Shown here piece after piece: positions 36,280-45,616 of a DNA stretch of 64,000 nt. The stretch is taken from the NCBI GenBank assembly GCA_009493725.1, contig VOGB01000003.1, positions 186,001 through 250,000 on the forward strand, in the 5' to 3' direction. The notes beneath the pieces were generated by a model. It made no database searches, was not told where the DNA came from, and was given only the letters and a program-made list of their open reading frames with translations. How positions within the stretch are numbered: position 1 is the stretch's first letter; each line of letters opens with the position of its first letter. Both the position numbers and the translations under genes were made by a program. Origin of the DNA: Pseudoramibacter fermentans (GTDB lineage: Bacteria; Bacillota; Clostridia; Eubacteriales; Eubacteriaceae).

Positions 36280-38079
36280 ATGAGCATGAACCGCAATTCC
36301 AATCCTTTAAGGGAATATCTTTTAGAAGGACCCCTTGAACCAATATTAAACAGCATCCCTGGAGGTGTGTTCGCCTTTGCGCCGGAGAAGGGGTTCGTGC
36401 CGGTGTTTGTCAATCGGCCTTTTCTCGAAATGATGGGAGCTGAAAGCGCGGAAATGTTGCGCGAAAGTGTAAAAGGTGATTACTGGCAGATGATGCATCC
36501 GGACGACGTGGAGACGGCCAAAGCGGTGTACGCGCGGGTCAGCCGCGTCGTGGGGGATCAGGATCATTTTGAATGCCGCCTTGTCACTCAGAGCGGCAGG
36601 ATCCGCCTCGTGCGCATCATCGCCCAAGCACAGATCGACCGAAAGGGCCGCCTGCTGCTCGTCAATTTCGTCGTCGACTTGGGCATGCAGAACATCCTGG
36701 ATGCGAAAAGCCATATGGACGCGCAGACCGGTTTGTTAAAAATGCACGCCTTTTTTTCGCTGATGACCAACGCCCGCCGGCAGATTGAAAGTGGCAGCGA
36801 GGACCGTCAGCTGGCCGTACTTTTTTTTGACGTGATCAATTTTAGACAGATCAATTTGCATTACGGCGTTGCCGCCGGGGATGACTTCTTGAATGCCATC
36901 GGCAAAATCCTGCAGATGGCCTTTCCCGAATTTGGAACGGCCCGTTTCGGTGGCGACCAGTTCGCGGTGCTCGTGGACAACCGCGATCTCGAGGAGCGGG
37001 CCAACCACGCCAGAACCATGATCTGCCAGATAGCGCCGAGCAGCGTCGACTGCAGTGTCGGGGCGTGTGCCTGGGACGATGCCGCCATCAACCCGGAAGA
37101 AGTCTGCAATCGGGCCAAGCTGGCTTGCGACGAGAACCGCAAACACGTGAACACCTTCTTCTCTTTTTACACCCAAGAAAGCGGTAAAGCCCTGAAGATA
37201 GCGGAATACGTGGCGTCCCACGTCGATGAGGCGGTGGAGAAGGGCTGGATTCAGGTCTATTATCAGCCGATTATCCGCGCTATATCGAATCAGATCTGCG
37301 GCATGGAAGCGTTGGTGAGATGGATCGACCCGAGAAAGGGCTTTTTATTTCCCGATGTCTTTATCAATGTACTGGAAGAGACGCAGCAAATCTGGAAATT
37401 GGATCTTTGCGTCATCCGCCAAGTTATCGAAGGCATTGCTGAGCGAGAAAAACAAGGCGCGCCGGACATCCATATCTCTGTCAATCTGTCGCGTGTGGAT
37501 TTCTTGTGTTGTGACATTTTCGGCGAAATTGAAGCGATGATCCAAGCATACGACGTCTCCCGCGGGATGCTGCACATTGAAGTTACGGAGAGTATCCTGA
37601 CTTCCAGCGAAACCAAAATCTTTCAAGCCTTGGACCGGTTCCGGGATGCGGGCTACGAAATCTGGATTGACGATTTTGGGAGCGGTTATTCGACGCTGAA
37701 CCTTTTAAAGGATTACGATTTCGACGTTTTGAAGCTGGATATGGGCTTTTTGCGGAAGGATACACCGCGTTCCCGGGAGATCGTGTCTTCAGTCATAGCC
37801 ATGGATAAGAAAATCGGCGGCTTGACTCTGGCAGAAGGAGTGGAAACAGAAGAACAAGCCAATTTCCTAAAAAAAAGTGGCTGCGACTTCCTGCAGGGGT
37901 ATTATTTCAGCAAGCCCATGCCTTATGACAAGGCTTTGCGCAACTGTATGGAAAAGGGCGCCACGGTCGAGAACGTCGAGCAAAAACCGTATTACGATGC
38001 GGTGCAGCAGGTCAATTTCATGACAGACCTGCCCCTGATGCTCATGTACGGTAAAGAAGCAAGCAACCGAAAACAATAG
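36280..38079 (+). CDS. 5' half of split c-di-GMP gene: PAS-GGDEF-EAL
   Basis: 599 residues: PAS (about 18-125), GGDEF-like with GGDQF at about 224 (the catalytic Glu is replaced, so cyclase activity is doubtful) and a complete EAL domain (about 305-560: GMEALVRW, SVNLSR, EVTESIL, IDDFGSGYST, LKLD, LAEGVETEEQ, LQGYYFSKP), expected to be an active phosphodiesterase. After VNFMTDLPLML the native sequence stops at 38042; the last 11 residues (MYGKEASNRKQ) come from the inserted element. The paralogue at 5286-8243 continues through the same linker into PAS and GGDEF-like domains, and the missing part is found at 49680-52263. It lies 43 bases after gtfB on the same strand. The truncated protein can probably still be made and fold. 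Confidence 0.88.
   Translation: MSMNRNSNPLREYLLEGPLEPILNSIPGGVFAFAPEKGFVPVFVNRPFLEMMGAESAEMLRESVKGDYWQMMHPDDVETAKAVYARVSRVVGDQDHFECRLVTQSGRIRLVRIIAQAQIDRKGRLLLVNFVVDLGMQNILDAKSHMDAQTGLLKMHAFFSLMTNARRQIESGSEDRQLAVLFFDVINFRQINLHYGVAAGDDFLNAIGKILQMAFPEFGTARFGGDQFAVLVDNRDLEERANHARTMICQIAPSSVDCSVGACAWDDAAINPEEVCNRAKLACDENRKHVNTFFSFYTQESGKALKIAEYVASHVDEAVEKGWIQVYYQPIIRAISNQICGMEALVRWIDPRKGFLFPDVFINVLEETQQIWKLDLCVIRQVIEGIAEREKQGAPDIHISVNLSRVDFLCCDIFGEIEAMIQAYDVSRGMLHIEVTESILTSSETKIFQALDRFRDAGYEIWIDDFGSGYSTLNLLKDYDFDVLKLDMGFLRKDTPRSREIVSSVIAMDKKIGGLTLAEGVETEEQANFLKKSGCDFLQGYYFSKPMPYDKALRNCMEKGATVENVEQKPYYDAVQQVNFMTDLPLMLMYGKEASNRKQ
38043..38062 (+). repeat. Left terminal inverted repeat of the element
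   Basis: CATGTACGGTAAAGAAGCAA matches the reverse complement of 49650-49669 at 16 of 20 positions, with an unbroken TAAAGAAG core. Probably the recombinase-binding end. Confidence 0.75.
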
Positions 38080-38376
38080 ATAGACCGCCAGCACTACACT
38101 ATTCCGAACCAAAGACCAAAAGATAAGCATTTTGAGAAAATCTAAACTTTTGGATTTTCCTACAATGCCGACTACGGCGGAATCCCTCCCACTCCTTATA
38201 TATTTCTTTCTGTATACATTGAATTTGTATTTAGTAAAATGCAGACAACACCACGGATCGGCTTTTGGCTGGACAATTCCAACCAAACACCGCAGCAGAC
38301 AGTAGAAACCATTCTGAACGTTAGGAAGCCGGTATGATTGTTACATATAAGGGGAAGAAAAATTTCTTTTAGATAC

Positions 38377-38405
38377 TTGTTTTCCTAAAACTGATGTGAT
38401 ATAAT
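38377..38405 (+). promoter_or_regulatory. tet(W) promoter
   Basis: TTGTTT (38377-38382), 17-bp spacer, TATAAT (38400-38405): a strong sigma-A promoter ahead of the tet leader. The stretch 38080-38376 upstream is AT-rich element end sequence in which I see no gene. Confidence 0.75.
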
Positions 38406-38434
38406 AATTCAATTCCAGAAAAGGAGTAAAAAAT

Positions 38435-38458
38435 ATGCGGCAAGGTATTCTTAAATAA
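38435..38458 (+). CDS. tet leader peptide MRQGILK
   Basis: A seven-codon ORF (MRQGILK) with AAAAGGAG upstream, placed between the tet promoter and the attenuator. Ribosomal-protection tet genes are known to have such leader ORFs, whose translation state controls read-through into the resistance gene. Confidence 0.65.
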   Translation: MRQGILK

Positions 38459-38607
38459 AACTATAATCAAATAGTGGGAACAAAGGATTATGATAGTCCC
38501 TTTTGTAGGGGCTTAGTTTTTTGTACCCTTTGCCTTATCAATTTTGACATATCCCAAAAACAGCATCACAAAAAGGTGTATGCTGTATGTGTATTCCGCA
38601 ACTTATA

Positions 38608-38645
38608 TCCCCAGTGGTAAAAGTATTTTACTGCTGGGGATTTTT
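38608..38645 (+). terminator. tet(W) transcription attenuator
   Basis: TCCCCAG..GTAAAA pairs with TTTTAC..CTGGGGA around GTA, followed by TTTTT. It lies 33 bases before the tet(W) ATG. A second, smaller terminator-like stem (AGTCCC/GGGGCT then a T run, about 38493-38520) stands just after the leader. This is the arrangement known from tet(M)-class genes. Confidence 0.8.
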
Positions 38646-38677
38646 ATGCCCTGGGGCTGTAAAGGGAGGACAATCAC

Positions 38678-40549
38678 ATGAAAATAATAATATTGGAATT
38701 CTTGCCCATGTAGACGCTGGAAAGACGACCTGACGGAAGCATGCTATTGCCAGCGGACCATTCAGAACGGGGAGCGTCGAAAAAGGGACAACGAGGACGG
38801 ACACCATGTTTTGGAGCGGCAGCGTGGATTACCATTCAAGCGGCAGTCACTTCCTTCCAGTGGCACAGATGTAAAGTCAACATTGTGGATACGCCCGGCC
38901 ACATGGATTTTTTGGCGGAGGTGTACCGCTCTTTGGCTGTTTTAGATGGGGCCATCTTGGTGATCTCGCTAAAGAGGCGTGCAGGCCCAGACCGTATGTC
39001 CATGCCTGCGGAAAATGAACATTCCCACCGTTATCTTTATCAACAAGATCGACCAGGCTGGCGTTGATTTGCAGAGCGTGGTTCAGTCTGTTCGGGATAA
39101 GCTCTCCGCCGATATTATCATCAAGCAGACGGTGTCGCTGTCCCCGGAAATAGTCCTGGAGGAAAATACCGAATAAGAAGCATGGGATGCGGTCATCGAA
39201 AATAACGATAAATTATTGGAAAAGTATATCGCAGGAGAACCAATCAGCCGGGAAAAACTTGTGCGGGAGGAACAGCGGGGTTCAAGACGCCCCTGTTCCC
39301 GGTCTATTATGGCAGCGCCAAAAAGGGCCTTGGCATTCAACCGTTGATGGATGCGGTGACAGGGCTGTTCCAACCGATTGGGGAACAGGGGAGCGCCGCC
39401 CTATGCGGCAGCGTTTTCAGTGGAGTATACAGATTGCGGCCAGCGGGCTGTCTACTACGGCTATACAGCGGAACGCTGCGCCTGCGGGATACGGTGGCCT
39501 GGCCGGGAGAGAAAAGCTGAAAATCACAGAGATGCGTATTCCATCCAAAGGGGAATTGTTCGGACAGACACCGTTATCCGGGTGAAATGTTATCCTTCCC
39601 AGCGACAGCGTGAGGTTAAACGATGTATTAGGGGACCAACCCGGCTCCCTCGTAAAAGGTGGCGTGAGGACCCCCTCCCCATGCTGCGGACGTCGATTGC
39701 GCCGAAAACGGCAGCGCAAAGAGAACGGCTGCTGGACGCTCTTACGCAACTTGCGGATACTGACCCGCTTTTGCGCTGCGAGGTGGATTCCATCACCCAT
39801 GAGATCATTCTTTCTTTTTGGGCCGGGTGCAGTTGGAGGTGTTTCCGCTTTGCGCGGAAAAATACAAGCTTGAAACAGTGGTAAAGGAACCACCGTCATT
39901 TATATGGAGCGGCCGCTAAAGCAGCCAGCCAAACCATCCATATCGAGGTGCCGCCCAACCCGTTTTGGGCATCCATCGGACTGTCTGTTACACCACTCCC
40001 GCTTGGCTCCGGTGTACATACGAGAGCGGGTTTCGCTGGGATAATTGAACCAGAGTTTTCAAAACGCGTTCAGGGATGGTATCCGTTACGGGCTGGAGCA
40101 GGGCTGTTCGGCTGGAACGTAACGGACTGTAAGATTTGCTTTGAATACGGGCTTTATTACAGCGGTCAGCACGCCGGCGGACTTCGCTCATTGGCCCCGA
40201 TTGATTGGAACAGGCATTGAAGGAATCAGGGACGCAACTGTGGAACTTATCTCTCCTTCACCCTCTATGCGCCCCGGGAATATCTTTCCAGGGCTTATCA
40301 TGATGCACAGAATACTGTGCCACCATCGAAACGGTCCAGGAAAAAAAGGATGAAGTTGTCTTTATCGGGAGATTCCCGCCCGCTGTTACAGGCATACCGT
40401 ATGATCTGGCCTTTTACACCAACGGGCAGAGCGTATGCCTTACAGAACTGAAAGGGTATCAGGCCGCTGTCGGCAAGCCAGTCATCCAGCCCCGCCGTCC
40501 AAACAGCCGCCTGGACAAGGTGCGCTATATGTTTCAGAAGATAATGTAA
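38678..40549 (+). pseudogene. tet(W): tet(W) ribosomal protection protein, multiply frameshifted
   Basis: Pieces in all three frames together cover a full TetW, an EF-G-like GTPase that removes tetracycline from ribosomes: ILAHVDAGKTT just after the ATG, VNIVDTPGHMDFLAEVYRS, INKIDQAGVDLQS, ENND.LLEKYIAGEPISREKL, LPRKRWREDPLPMLRTSIAP, EVPPNPFWASIGLSVTPLPL, and the C-terminal VIQPRRPNSRLDKVR. GGAGG precedes the ATG (38678). The frame is lost within five codons (a base missing in AATAATAT where tet(W) has AATCAATAT), and many more single-base losses follow, mostly in short runs, plus an in-frame stop at 39174. The product would be inactive as sequenced. TetW rather than TetM/O is judged from recalled diagnostic stretches. 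Promoter, leader and attenuator look intact. Confidence 0.9.
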
Positions 40550-40630
40550 CGTCTTGCGCAATGCAAGCGTTCATTGCTGGCTATTGCGAAATATCATTGA
40601 TAAAATCAGTATCAGAGAGGAGAAACTATT

Positions 40631-41086
40631 TTGAACCAGGAACAGACGAATATTACAACAGGAAAGCAAATACGTCATCTGCGAACACAATTGGGAATGA
40701 CACAGGAAGAACTAGCCGGGGAATTGAATGTTACCCGGCAGGCACTATCGAATTGGGAGAGAGATGTTAATGAACCCGATTTAAATATGTTGAAAAAAAT
40801 TTGCTTTCTTTTTGGAGTCAACATGGACGATTTTGCGAAGGAGGTAATAACAAAGATGGAAACATATGAAAAAAAGGAGAAACGACAATTTAATAAGTAC
40901 GATATGGCAATTGGACTTTTTTATGGTGTTGGTATATTTCTTGGCATTGGTATTTTCTTTGTTGGCGGTTTTATGACAATGTCAGGTGCAGGGTGGGGAG
41001 CATCACTATTTGGCGGTGGCTGTTTTTCTCTTGTATTTGGCTTGATATGCCATGCAGTTATTACATTGAGAAGAAATGACAAATGA
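40631..41086 (+). CDS. XRE-family regulator with membrane tail
   Basis: 151 residues from a TTG with GAGAGGAG upstream. Residues 10-65 are an XRE helix-turn-helix (IRHLRTQLGMTQEELAGELNVTRQALSNWE is represented at 14-43). The C-terminal part has two hydrophobic helices (LFYGVGIFLGIGIFFVGGFM and a Gly-rich second one), so the protein may be membrane-tethered. It is AT-rich compared with its neighbours and lies 81 bases after tet(W). Possibly regulates element genes; the target is unknown. Confidence 0.8.
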   Translation: MNQEQTNITTGKQIRHLRTQLGMTQEELAGELNVTRQALSNWERDVNEPDLNMLKKICFLFGVNMDDFAKEVITKMETYEKKEKRQFNKYDMAIGLFYGVGIFLGIGIFFVGGFMTMSGAGWGASLFGGGCFSLVFGLICHAVITLRRNDK

Positions 41087-41317
41087 TGACATATCCTGCT
41101 TTCTATACTTTTCGGTAATACCGAGTAAAAAAAGCCGCTGCTTTTGGCTTTCCAATAGCGGCGGCTTAATGCAAGCGGCGGCAAAGGGAAATATCCTTTG
41201 AATACCTTACAGAAGAAAAGTTTTGCAGCATTACAAAAATAAAAGCCTATACCATTTTGGAAAGAAAAGATACATAATAGTCAAGACGACAACAATCAGA
41301 AGTTATGGAGGGTAACA

Positions 41318-41785
41318 ATGGAATATAGTAAGGAAGATTTAATGGAAGCAAAAAAGCAAATTTTGGGAGTGGGAGAGAACATGGGAACAGAGGAAAGTAA
41401 AAAAATCTGGGAGGAGAACGCACAATTTTGGGATAATGCAATGGGTGACGAATCTAATGAATTTCACAGAGAGGTAGTGCGCCCCAAAGTAACGGAACTT
41501 CTATCTCCTAATCCTGCGGATTACATTTTGGATATTGCGTGTGGCAATGGAAATTATTCTTCGTATCTTGCACAAAGAGGTGCTTCGGTTGTCGCTTTTG
41601 ATTACAGCAAAAAAATGATAGAATTGGCTAAAAGACGGCAATCACAATATGCAAAACAAATTGAATTTTGTGTGGCGGATGCGACCGATAGAAAAAGTAT
41701 ATTAGAATGTTTTAAAACCAACAAAGAAATTCCTATGGTAATGATAGTAAGGCTTAAGAAGGTAAAACGTGATAGCTTAAAATAA
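41318..41785 (+). CDS. Truncated SAM-dependent methyltransferase
   Basis: 155 residues. An N-terminal segment MEYSKEDLMEAKKQI precedes a class I methyltransferase start (KIWEENAQFWDNAMGDES, then the SAM-binding motif LDIACGNGNYSSYL and the acidic residue in VVAFDYS). The fold should continue for about 100 more residues after VADATDR, but the frame turns into unrelated sequence and stops, so the substrate-binding half is missing. A GGAGG site precedes the ATG. It is AT-rich, as is the XRE gene before it. Probably non-functional. From 41786 to 41955 I see no gene. Confidence 0.6.
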   Translation: MEYSKEDLMEAKKQILGVGENMGTEESKKIWEENAQFWDNAMGDESNEFHREVVRPKVTELLSPNPADYILDIACGNGNYSSYLAQRGASVVAFDYSKKMIELAKRRQSQYAKQIEFCVADATDRKSILECFKTNKEIPMVMIVRLKKVKRDSLK

Positions 41786-41955
41786 ATTCAAGTTTGTCGG
41801 GTAAATAGCAAACCCAGCCGAGCCAGTCAACGATAAAATGAACGCCGCTTCGCGCCGTCGTTGACAGCCCCGCCCGTCTTTGCTGGTAGGCAATCAAGGG
41901 GCGACAGCAAGGAGTACTGCCGCCCCGCACTATTATTCAGAGAGGGGGAATTTCC

Positions 41956-42378
41956 ATGACCGAAGATGAAGCCTACAAGGTGCATATCCAGTACACATTC
42001 AATGCCTTTTGCAAGGTAGTCATTCGTCACGCAGCCATAGATAAAATCTTGAAGCTGCGCCGGAGGTGGGAACGGGAAGTTTCCCTTGATTATCTGATGA
42101 GTGAAAAGTTTGTCCAGCTTGCCGAGCCGGAGTAGCTTGAAGAATATCTTTTTACCGCCTGCGGCCAGACCGCCGTTCTGTATCATGCGGAGCTTGCCGC
42201 CGCCCTTGCCCTTTTGCCGGAGCAGACGCAGGAAGAAATTTTTCGTTACTATTTCCTGCGCCAGCCGCAGCGAGTGATCGGCGTACATATTGGCCGGACA
42301 CGCAGCACAGCGGGGCGGCATATCCGGCTTGCCTTGCAGCGGTTAAGGCGGCTCATGGAGGGAAATGACTATGAGTAA
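41956..42378 (+). pseudogene. ECF sigma-like element protein with internal stop
   Basis: From ATG 41956 (GAGGGGG upstream) the frame MTEDEAYKVHIQYTFNAF runs 59 codons to an in-frame TAG at 42133-42135, then continues open (LEEYLFTACGQTAVLYHAEL ... RTRSTAGRHIRLALQRLRRL) to TAA at 42376. The C-terminal part has a sigma region 4/HTH look. Only one substitution breaks it. It overlaps the next gene by eight bases, as in intact elements of this type. Confidence 0.7.
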
Positions 42379-42568
42379 ACTTCTCCCCTATGAAACAATC
42401 GTCAAAGCCCATGAGGGCGACCCGGACGCAATCGACACCATTCTTTCCCACTATGCCGGATATATCCGCTACTGTTCCAAAGTACACGGGAAAGTCAACG
42501 CCGAAGTTGAGGAACATATAAAGCAACAGCTCATTGCCGCCCTGTTCAAATTTCGCTTTGACCGATAA
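42371..42568 (+). CDS. Conjugative-transposon helix-turn-helix protein
   Basis: 65 residues (MSKLLPYETIVKAHEGDPDA ... IAALFKFRFDR), a small protein widespread in Tn916/Tn1549-type elements and related to sigma region 2/HTH proteins. ATG 42371 is favoured over 42365 because it gives the usual N-terminus. Translationally coupled to the broken sigma-like gene. Probably regulates transfer or excision. Confidence 0.75.
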   Translation: MSKLLPYETIVKAHEGDPDAIDTILSHYAGYIRYCSKVHGKVNAEVEEHIKQQLIAALFKFRFDR

Positions 42569-42699
42569 ACAAAGAACAAACACTGGCTGTCATTAGCGGT
42601 TTCACTCCAGCCAGTTTACAATTCATCTATTCCTAAAGGAAGCAGGTCATAGTATAATAGAACCAACGACAAATATACTTTTAGGGGAGATATAGCAAT

Positions 42700-42891
42700 A
42701 TGAAAAGTAATAAATACTTAACTATTGGCTTATTAACAGGATTTATTGTCGGTGGTTGCATAGGTGTGTTGGCATGGGCGTTTTTGCAAAATCTTTTTGC
42801 TATTTCTATTTGTGCAGGTATCGGAATGTTGATTGGAATTGTTATAGGTACATTGATTGATTATGAAAAAAATAATCATCAAGAGAAATAG
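42700..42891 (+). CDS. Small two-helix membrane protein
   Basis: 63 residues with two Gly-rich membrane helices (IGLLTGFIVGGCIGVLAWAF and AISICAGIGMLIGIVIGTLI) and a short charged tail. AGGGGAGA precedes the ATG, and TATAAT occurs at about 42655. AT-rich. Function not recognised. The 680 bases that follow (42892-43578) hold no gene but contain the repeats and hairpins listed as a probable transfer origin. Confidence 0.6.
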   Translation: MKSNKYLTIGLLTGFIVGGCIGVLAWAFLQNLFAISICAGIGMLIGIVIGTLIDYEKNNHQEK

Positions 42892-43298
42892 AAAAAATGC
42901 ACAATGCCTTAAAGGGAAAACAGGAATTTATTGTGCTATCCATCATCGGGCCAACCTGACCTGAACTTTCAAAACTGAATATCCACCGCCCATCGGCGGC
43001 CAGCGAAAGCAGTAAGTCTGAAAAAGATTTGCTGCTTTTTTCTTTATCCGTTTGGCAAAATCGCAAAGTCATCCGTAGTAGGTAGGTGAAGCCGGAAACA
43101 AAAAATTTTCTGCGGCGGTAGCCAAATCTGCATTTTCTGTATTTCTAAGGCAAAGGAAAATTTGAGAAAATTCCCGGCAAGCGGGTAGCTGGCGGCCTTT
43201 GAAATGTATCTTTAGCGGAAAGAAAGAACTGCGGGTAAAAATCGCCCCACGCCGTAAGATTTTTGCAGAAATCCGGCCAAAACAGGCGGCAGCTATAC

Positions 43299-43380
43299 GA
43301 GTAGTAAGTGCAAGGGGAAATCTACGGCTTACTTAGAGCGAGTAGTAAGTGCAAGGGGAAATCTACGGCTTACTTAGAGC
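43299..43380 (+). repeat. Two perfect 41-bp tandem repeats
   Basis: Units 43299-43339 and 43340-43380 are identical. Each holds the inverted pair GTAAG / CTTAC. They lie 200-280 bases before mobC, where relaxosome or replication-initiator binding sites are expected. Confidence 0.9.
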
Positions 43381-43441
43381 AAGTTTCTACCACGGTGCCA
43401 AAATCCGCAATTCTGCGGTTTTGCCCCTCGCGGGAAACTTG

Positions 43442-43486
43442 TTGGGGAGTGCCTTCCCCAAACCCTGCTATGCGGCTTACGCCGCA
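43442..43486 (+). other. Candidate oriT hairpins upstream of mobC
   Basis: Two perfect hairpins, TTGGGGA/TCCCCAA (43442-43461) and TGCGGC/GCCGCA (43471-43486), stand about 95-135 bases before the MobC start. Hairpins next to the relaxosome operon are the usual place for a transfer origin; the nick site itself was not recognised. Confidence 0.45.
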
Positions 43487-43578
43487 AAAATATTTCTGTC
43501 CGGCAGACAGGAAATGCCCCGAAAATAGCTAACAGACCAGCCCATTTTTTGTGATAAGTGAAAGGAGGTTTACAGCCC

Positions 43579-43977
43579 ATGCCGAAGCGATACAACACCC
43601 CCCACCGCAGCCATGTTGTGAAAACCCGGCTGACCGATGAAGAATACGCCGACTTCACAGAACGGCTTGCGCCCTATGGTATCAGTCAGTCCGAATTTCT
43701 CCGGCAGGCCATCCGGCGCACTACCATACGCCCCGTACTCCATGTGTCGTCAGTCAATGACGAGCTGCTCTCCGCTGTCGGGAAGCTCACAGCCGAGTAC
43801 GGCAGGATTGGCGGCAATCTCAACCAGATTGCCCGCACCCTCAACGAGTGGCATAGCCCCTACCCGGCTATGGCAAAGGAATTGCGGGAAGCGGCCGCCG
43901 ACCTTGCCGCCCTCAAGTATGAAGTCCTAAAGAAAGTAGGTGACGCCGTTGGCAACACTCAAGCATTTAGGCTCTAA
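43579..43977 (+). CDS. mobC: Relaxosome accessory protein MobC
   Basis: 132 residues from ATG 43579, ten bases after AAAGGAGG. Ribbon-helix-helix type start (VKTRLTDEEYADFTERLAPYG) and the MobC signature GRIGGNLNQIARTLNEW. Binds oriT and helps the relaxase open the strand. Overlaps the relaxase gene by 29 bases with the TTG start chosen there. Confidence 0.9.
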   Translation: MPKRYNTPHRSHVVKTRLTDEEYADFTERLAPYGISQSEFLRQAIRRTTIRPVLHVSSVNDELLSAVGKLTAEYGRIGGNLNQIARTLNEWHSPYPAMAKELREAAADLAALKYEVLKKVGDAVGNTQAFRL

Positions 43978-45616
43978 GAACGCCGACTACGGAGCCGCCG
44001 AACAATACCTGCTCTTTGAGCATGACGAATTTACTATGAAGCCCGTCCTTGATGAAAACGGCAGGCTTATCCCCCGTGAGGATTATCGCTTGTCCACGCT
44101 GAACTGCGGCGGCGAGGATTTTGCCGTTGCGTGTATGCGCTCCAATCTCCGCTATGAGAAAAATCAGCGGCGGGAGGATGTGAAAAGCCACCACTATATC
44201 ATCAGCTTTGACCCACGGGACGGGCCGGACAACGGCCTGACCGTAGACCGGGCGCAGGCGTTGGGGGAGCAATTCTGTAAAGAGCATTTCCCCGGCCATC
44301 AGGCCCTTGTCTGCACCCACCCGGACGGGCATAACCACAGCGGCAACATCCATGTGCATATCGTCATTAACAGCCTGCGGATAGAGGAAGTGCCGTTCCT
44401 GCCCTACATGGACAGGCCAGCGGACACGAAAGCCGGGTGCAAGCACCGCTGCACCGACGCAGCCCTACGCTACTTCAAGTCCGAGGTCATGGAGATGTGC
44501 CACCGGGAAGGACTTTACCAAATCGACCTCTTGAACGGCAGCAAGAACCGTGTCACAGACCGGGAATATTGGGCGCAGAAAAAGGGACAGGCCGCACTGG
44601 ACAAGCAGAACGCCCCCATGATTGCAGGCGGTATCACGCCCCGGCAGACCAAGTTTGAAACGAACAAGGAGAAGCTGCGGCAGACCCTACGGAAAGCCCT
44701 TGCCACCGCTGCCAGCTTTGACGAGTTTTCCTCTCTGCTGTTGCGGGAGGGTGTGACCGTCAAGGAGAGCCGGGGGCGGCTGTCCTACCTCACGCCAGAC
44801 AGGACGAAGCCTATCACCGCCCGGAAGCTGGGCGGCGACTTTGACCGCACCGCCGTCCTTGCCGTTTTGGAGCAGAACGCCCAGAGGGGCGTAACGGTTC
44901 GCTACACCCCGCAGCACCAAGCCGCCAGAGCCGCCGAACAGACCGCAGCCATACCCGAATACCTACACGCCGGGAAAGGCCGCTTACAGGGCGAAAAGAC
45001 AGGGAAAATCGACCCCAGACAGGACAGTGTGCAGCGGCTTGTGGACATTGAGCAGAAGATGGCCGAGGGCAAGGGCAAAGGCTATGAACGATGGGCGAAG
45101 ATACACAATCTGAAACAGGCCGCCAAGACCCTGACCATCTACCAACAGTACGGCTTTTCTTCCCCGGAACAGCTTGAAGCCGCCGTTGCTACCGCCTATC
45201 AGGAAATGCGCCAGACCAGCGGCGAACTGAAAGCACTGGAAACGAAGCTGCAAGGGAAAAGGGAGTTGCGGCAACAGGTACTTGCCTATGCCAAGACCAA
45301 GCCCATCCGCGAGGGGCTGAAAGCGCAGAAATCCGAGAAAGCCCGCGCCGCATACCGCCAGGCAAACGAGAGCGATTTTATCATAGCCGAAGCCGCCGCC
45401 CGGTATTTCAAGGCACAGGGGCTTACCAAGCTGCCCGGCCGAAAAGCGTTGCAGGCCGAGATCGAGCAGCTTATCTCCGAGAAAGACGGCCTGTACAACA
45501 CCTATCACGAACAGAAGCAGCGGTTCAGGGAGTTGCAGACCGTCAAGCGGAACATCGACCAGATTTTGCGCCGGGAAGAGCCGCACCGCAGAAAGGAGCA
45601 GAGCCATGAACGATAA
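43949..45616 (+). CDS. mobA: MobA/MobL-type relaxase
   Basis: 555 residues. The TTG at 43949 is favoured (AGGTGA six bases before, N-terminus LATLKHLGSKNADYG as in related relaxases) over a GTG at 43940. The three-His metal motif HNHSGNIHVHIVIN, the N-terminal catalytic Tyr region (NADYGAAEQYL) and the Mob/Pre-type KSHHYIISFDPRD identify a HUH relaxase of the MOBP group, which nicks oriT and pilots the strand into a recipient. The C-terminal part is helical and charged. The gene is intact over its whole length, in contrast to tet(W) and the recombinase. Confidence 0.92.
   Translation: MATLKHLGSKNADYGAAEQYLLFEHDEFTMKPVLDENGRLIPREDYRLSTLNCGGEDFAVACMRSNLRYEKNQRREDVKSHHYIISFDPRDGPDNGLTVDRAQALGEQFCKEHFPGHQALVCTHPDGHNHSGNIHVHIVINSLRIEEVPFLPYMDRPADTKAGCKHRCTDAALRYFKSEVMEMCHREGLYQIDLLNGSKNRVTDREYWAQKKGQAALDKQNAPMIAGGITPRQTKFETNKEKLRQTLRKALATAASFDEFSSLLLREGVTVKESRGRLSYLTPDRTKPITARKLGGDFDRTAVLAVLEQNAQRGVTVRYTPQHQAARAAEQTAAIPEYLHAGKGRLQGEKTGKIDPRQDSVQRLVDIEQKMAEGKGKGYERWAKIHNLKQAAKTLTIYQQYGFSSPEQLEAAVATAYQEMRQTSGELKALETKLQGKRELRQQVLAYAKTKPIREGLKAQKSEKARAAYRQANESDFIIAEAAARYFKAQGLTKLPGRKALQAEIEQLISEKDGLYNTYHEQKQRFRELQTVKRNIDQILRREEPHRRKEQSHER

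Noticed and set aside
39187..40353. Several short plus-strand ORFs in the tet region as separate genes
   Set aside because: All are frame fragments of tet(W).
43299..43380. Two 41-bp repeats as a minimal CRISPR
   Set aside because: They are directly adjacent with no spacer; better explained as relaxosome or replication sites.
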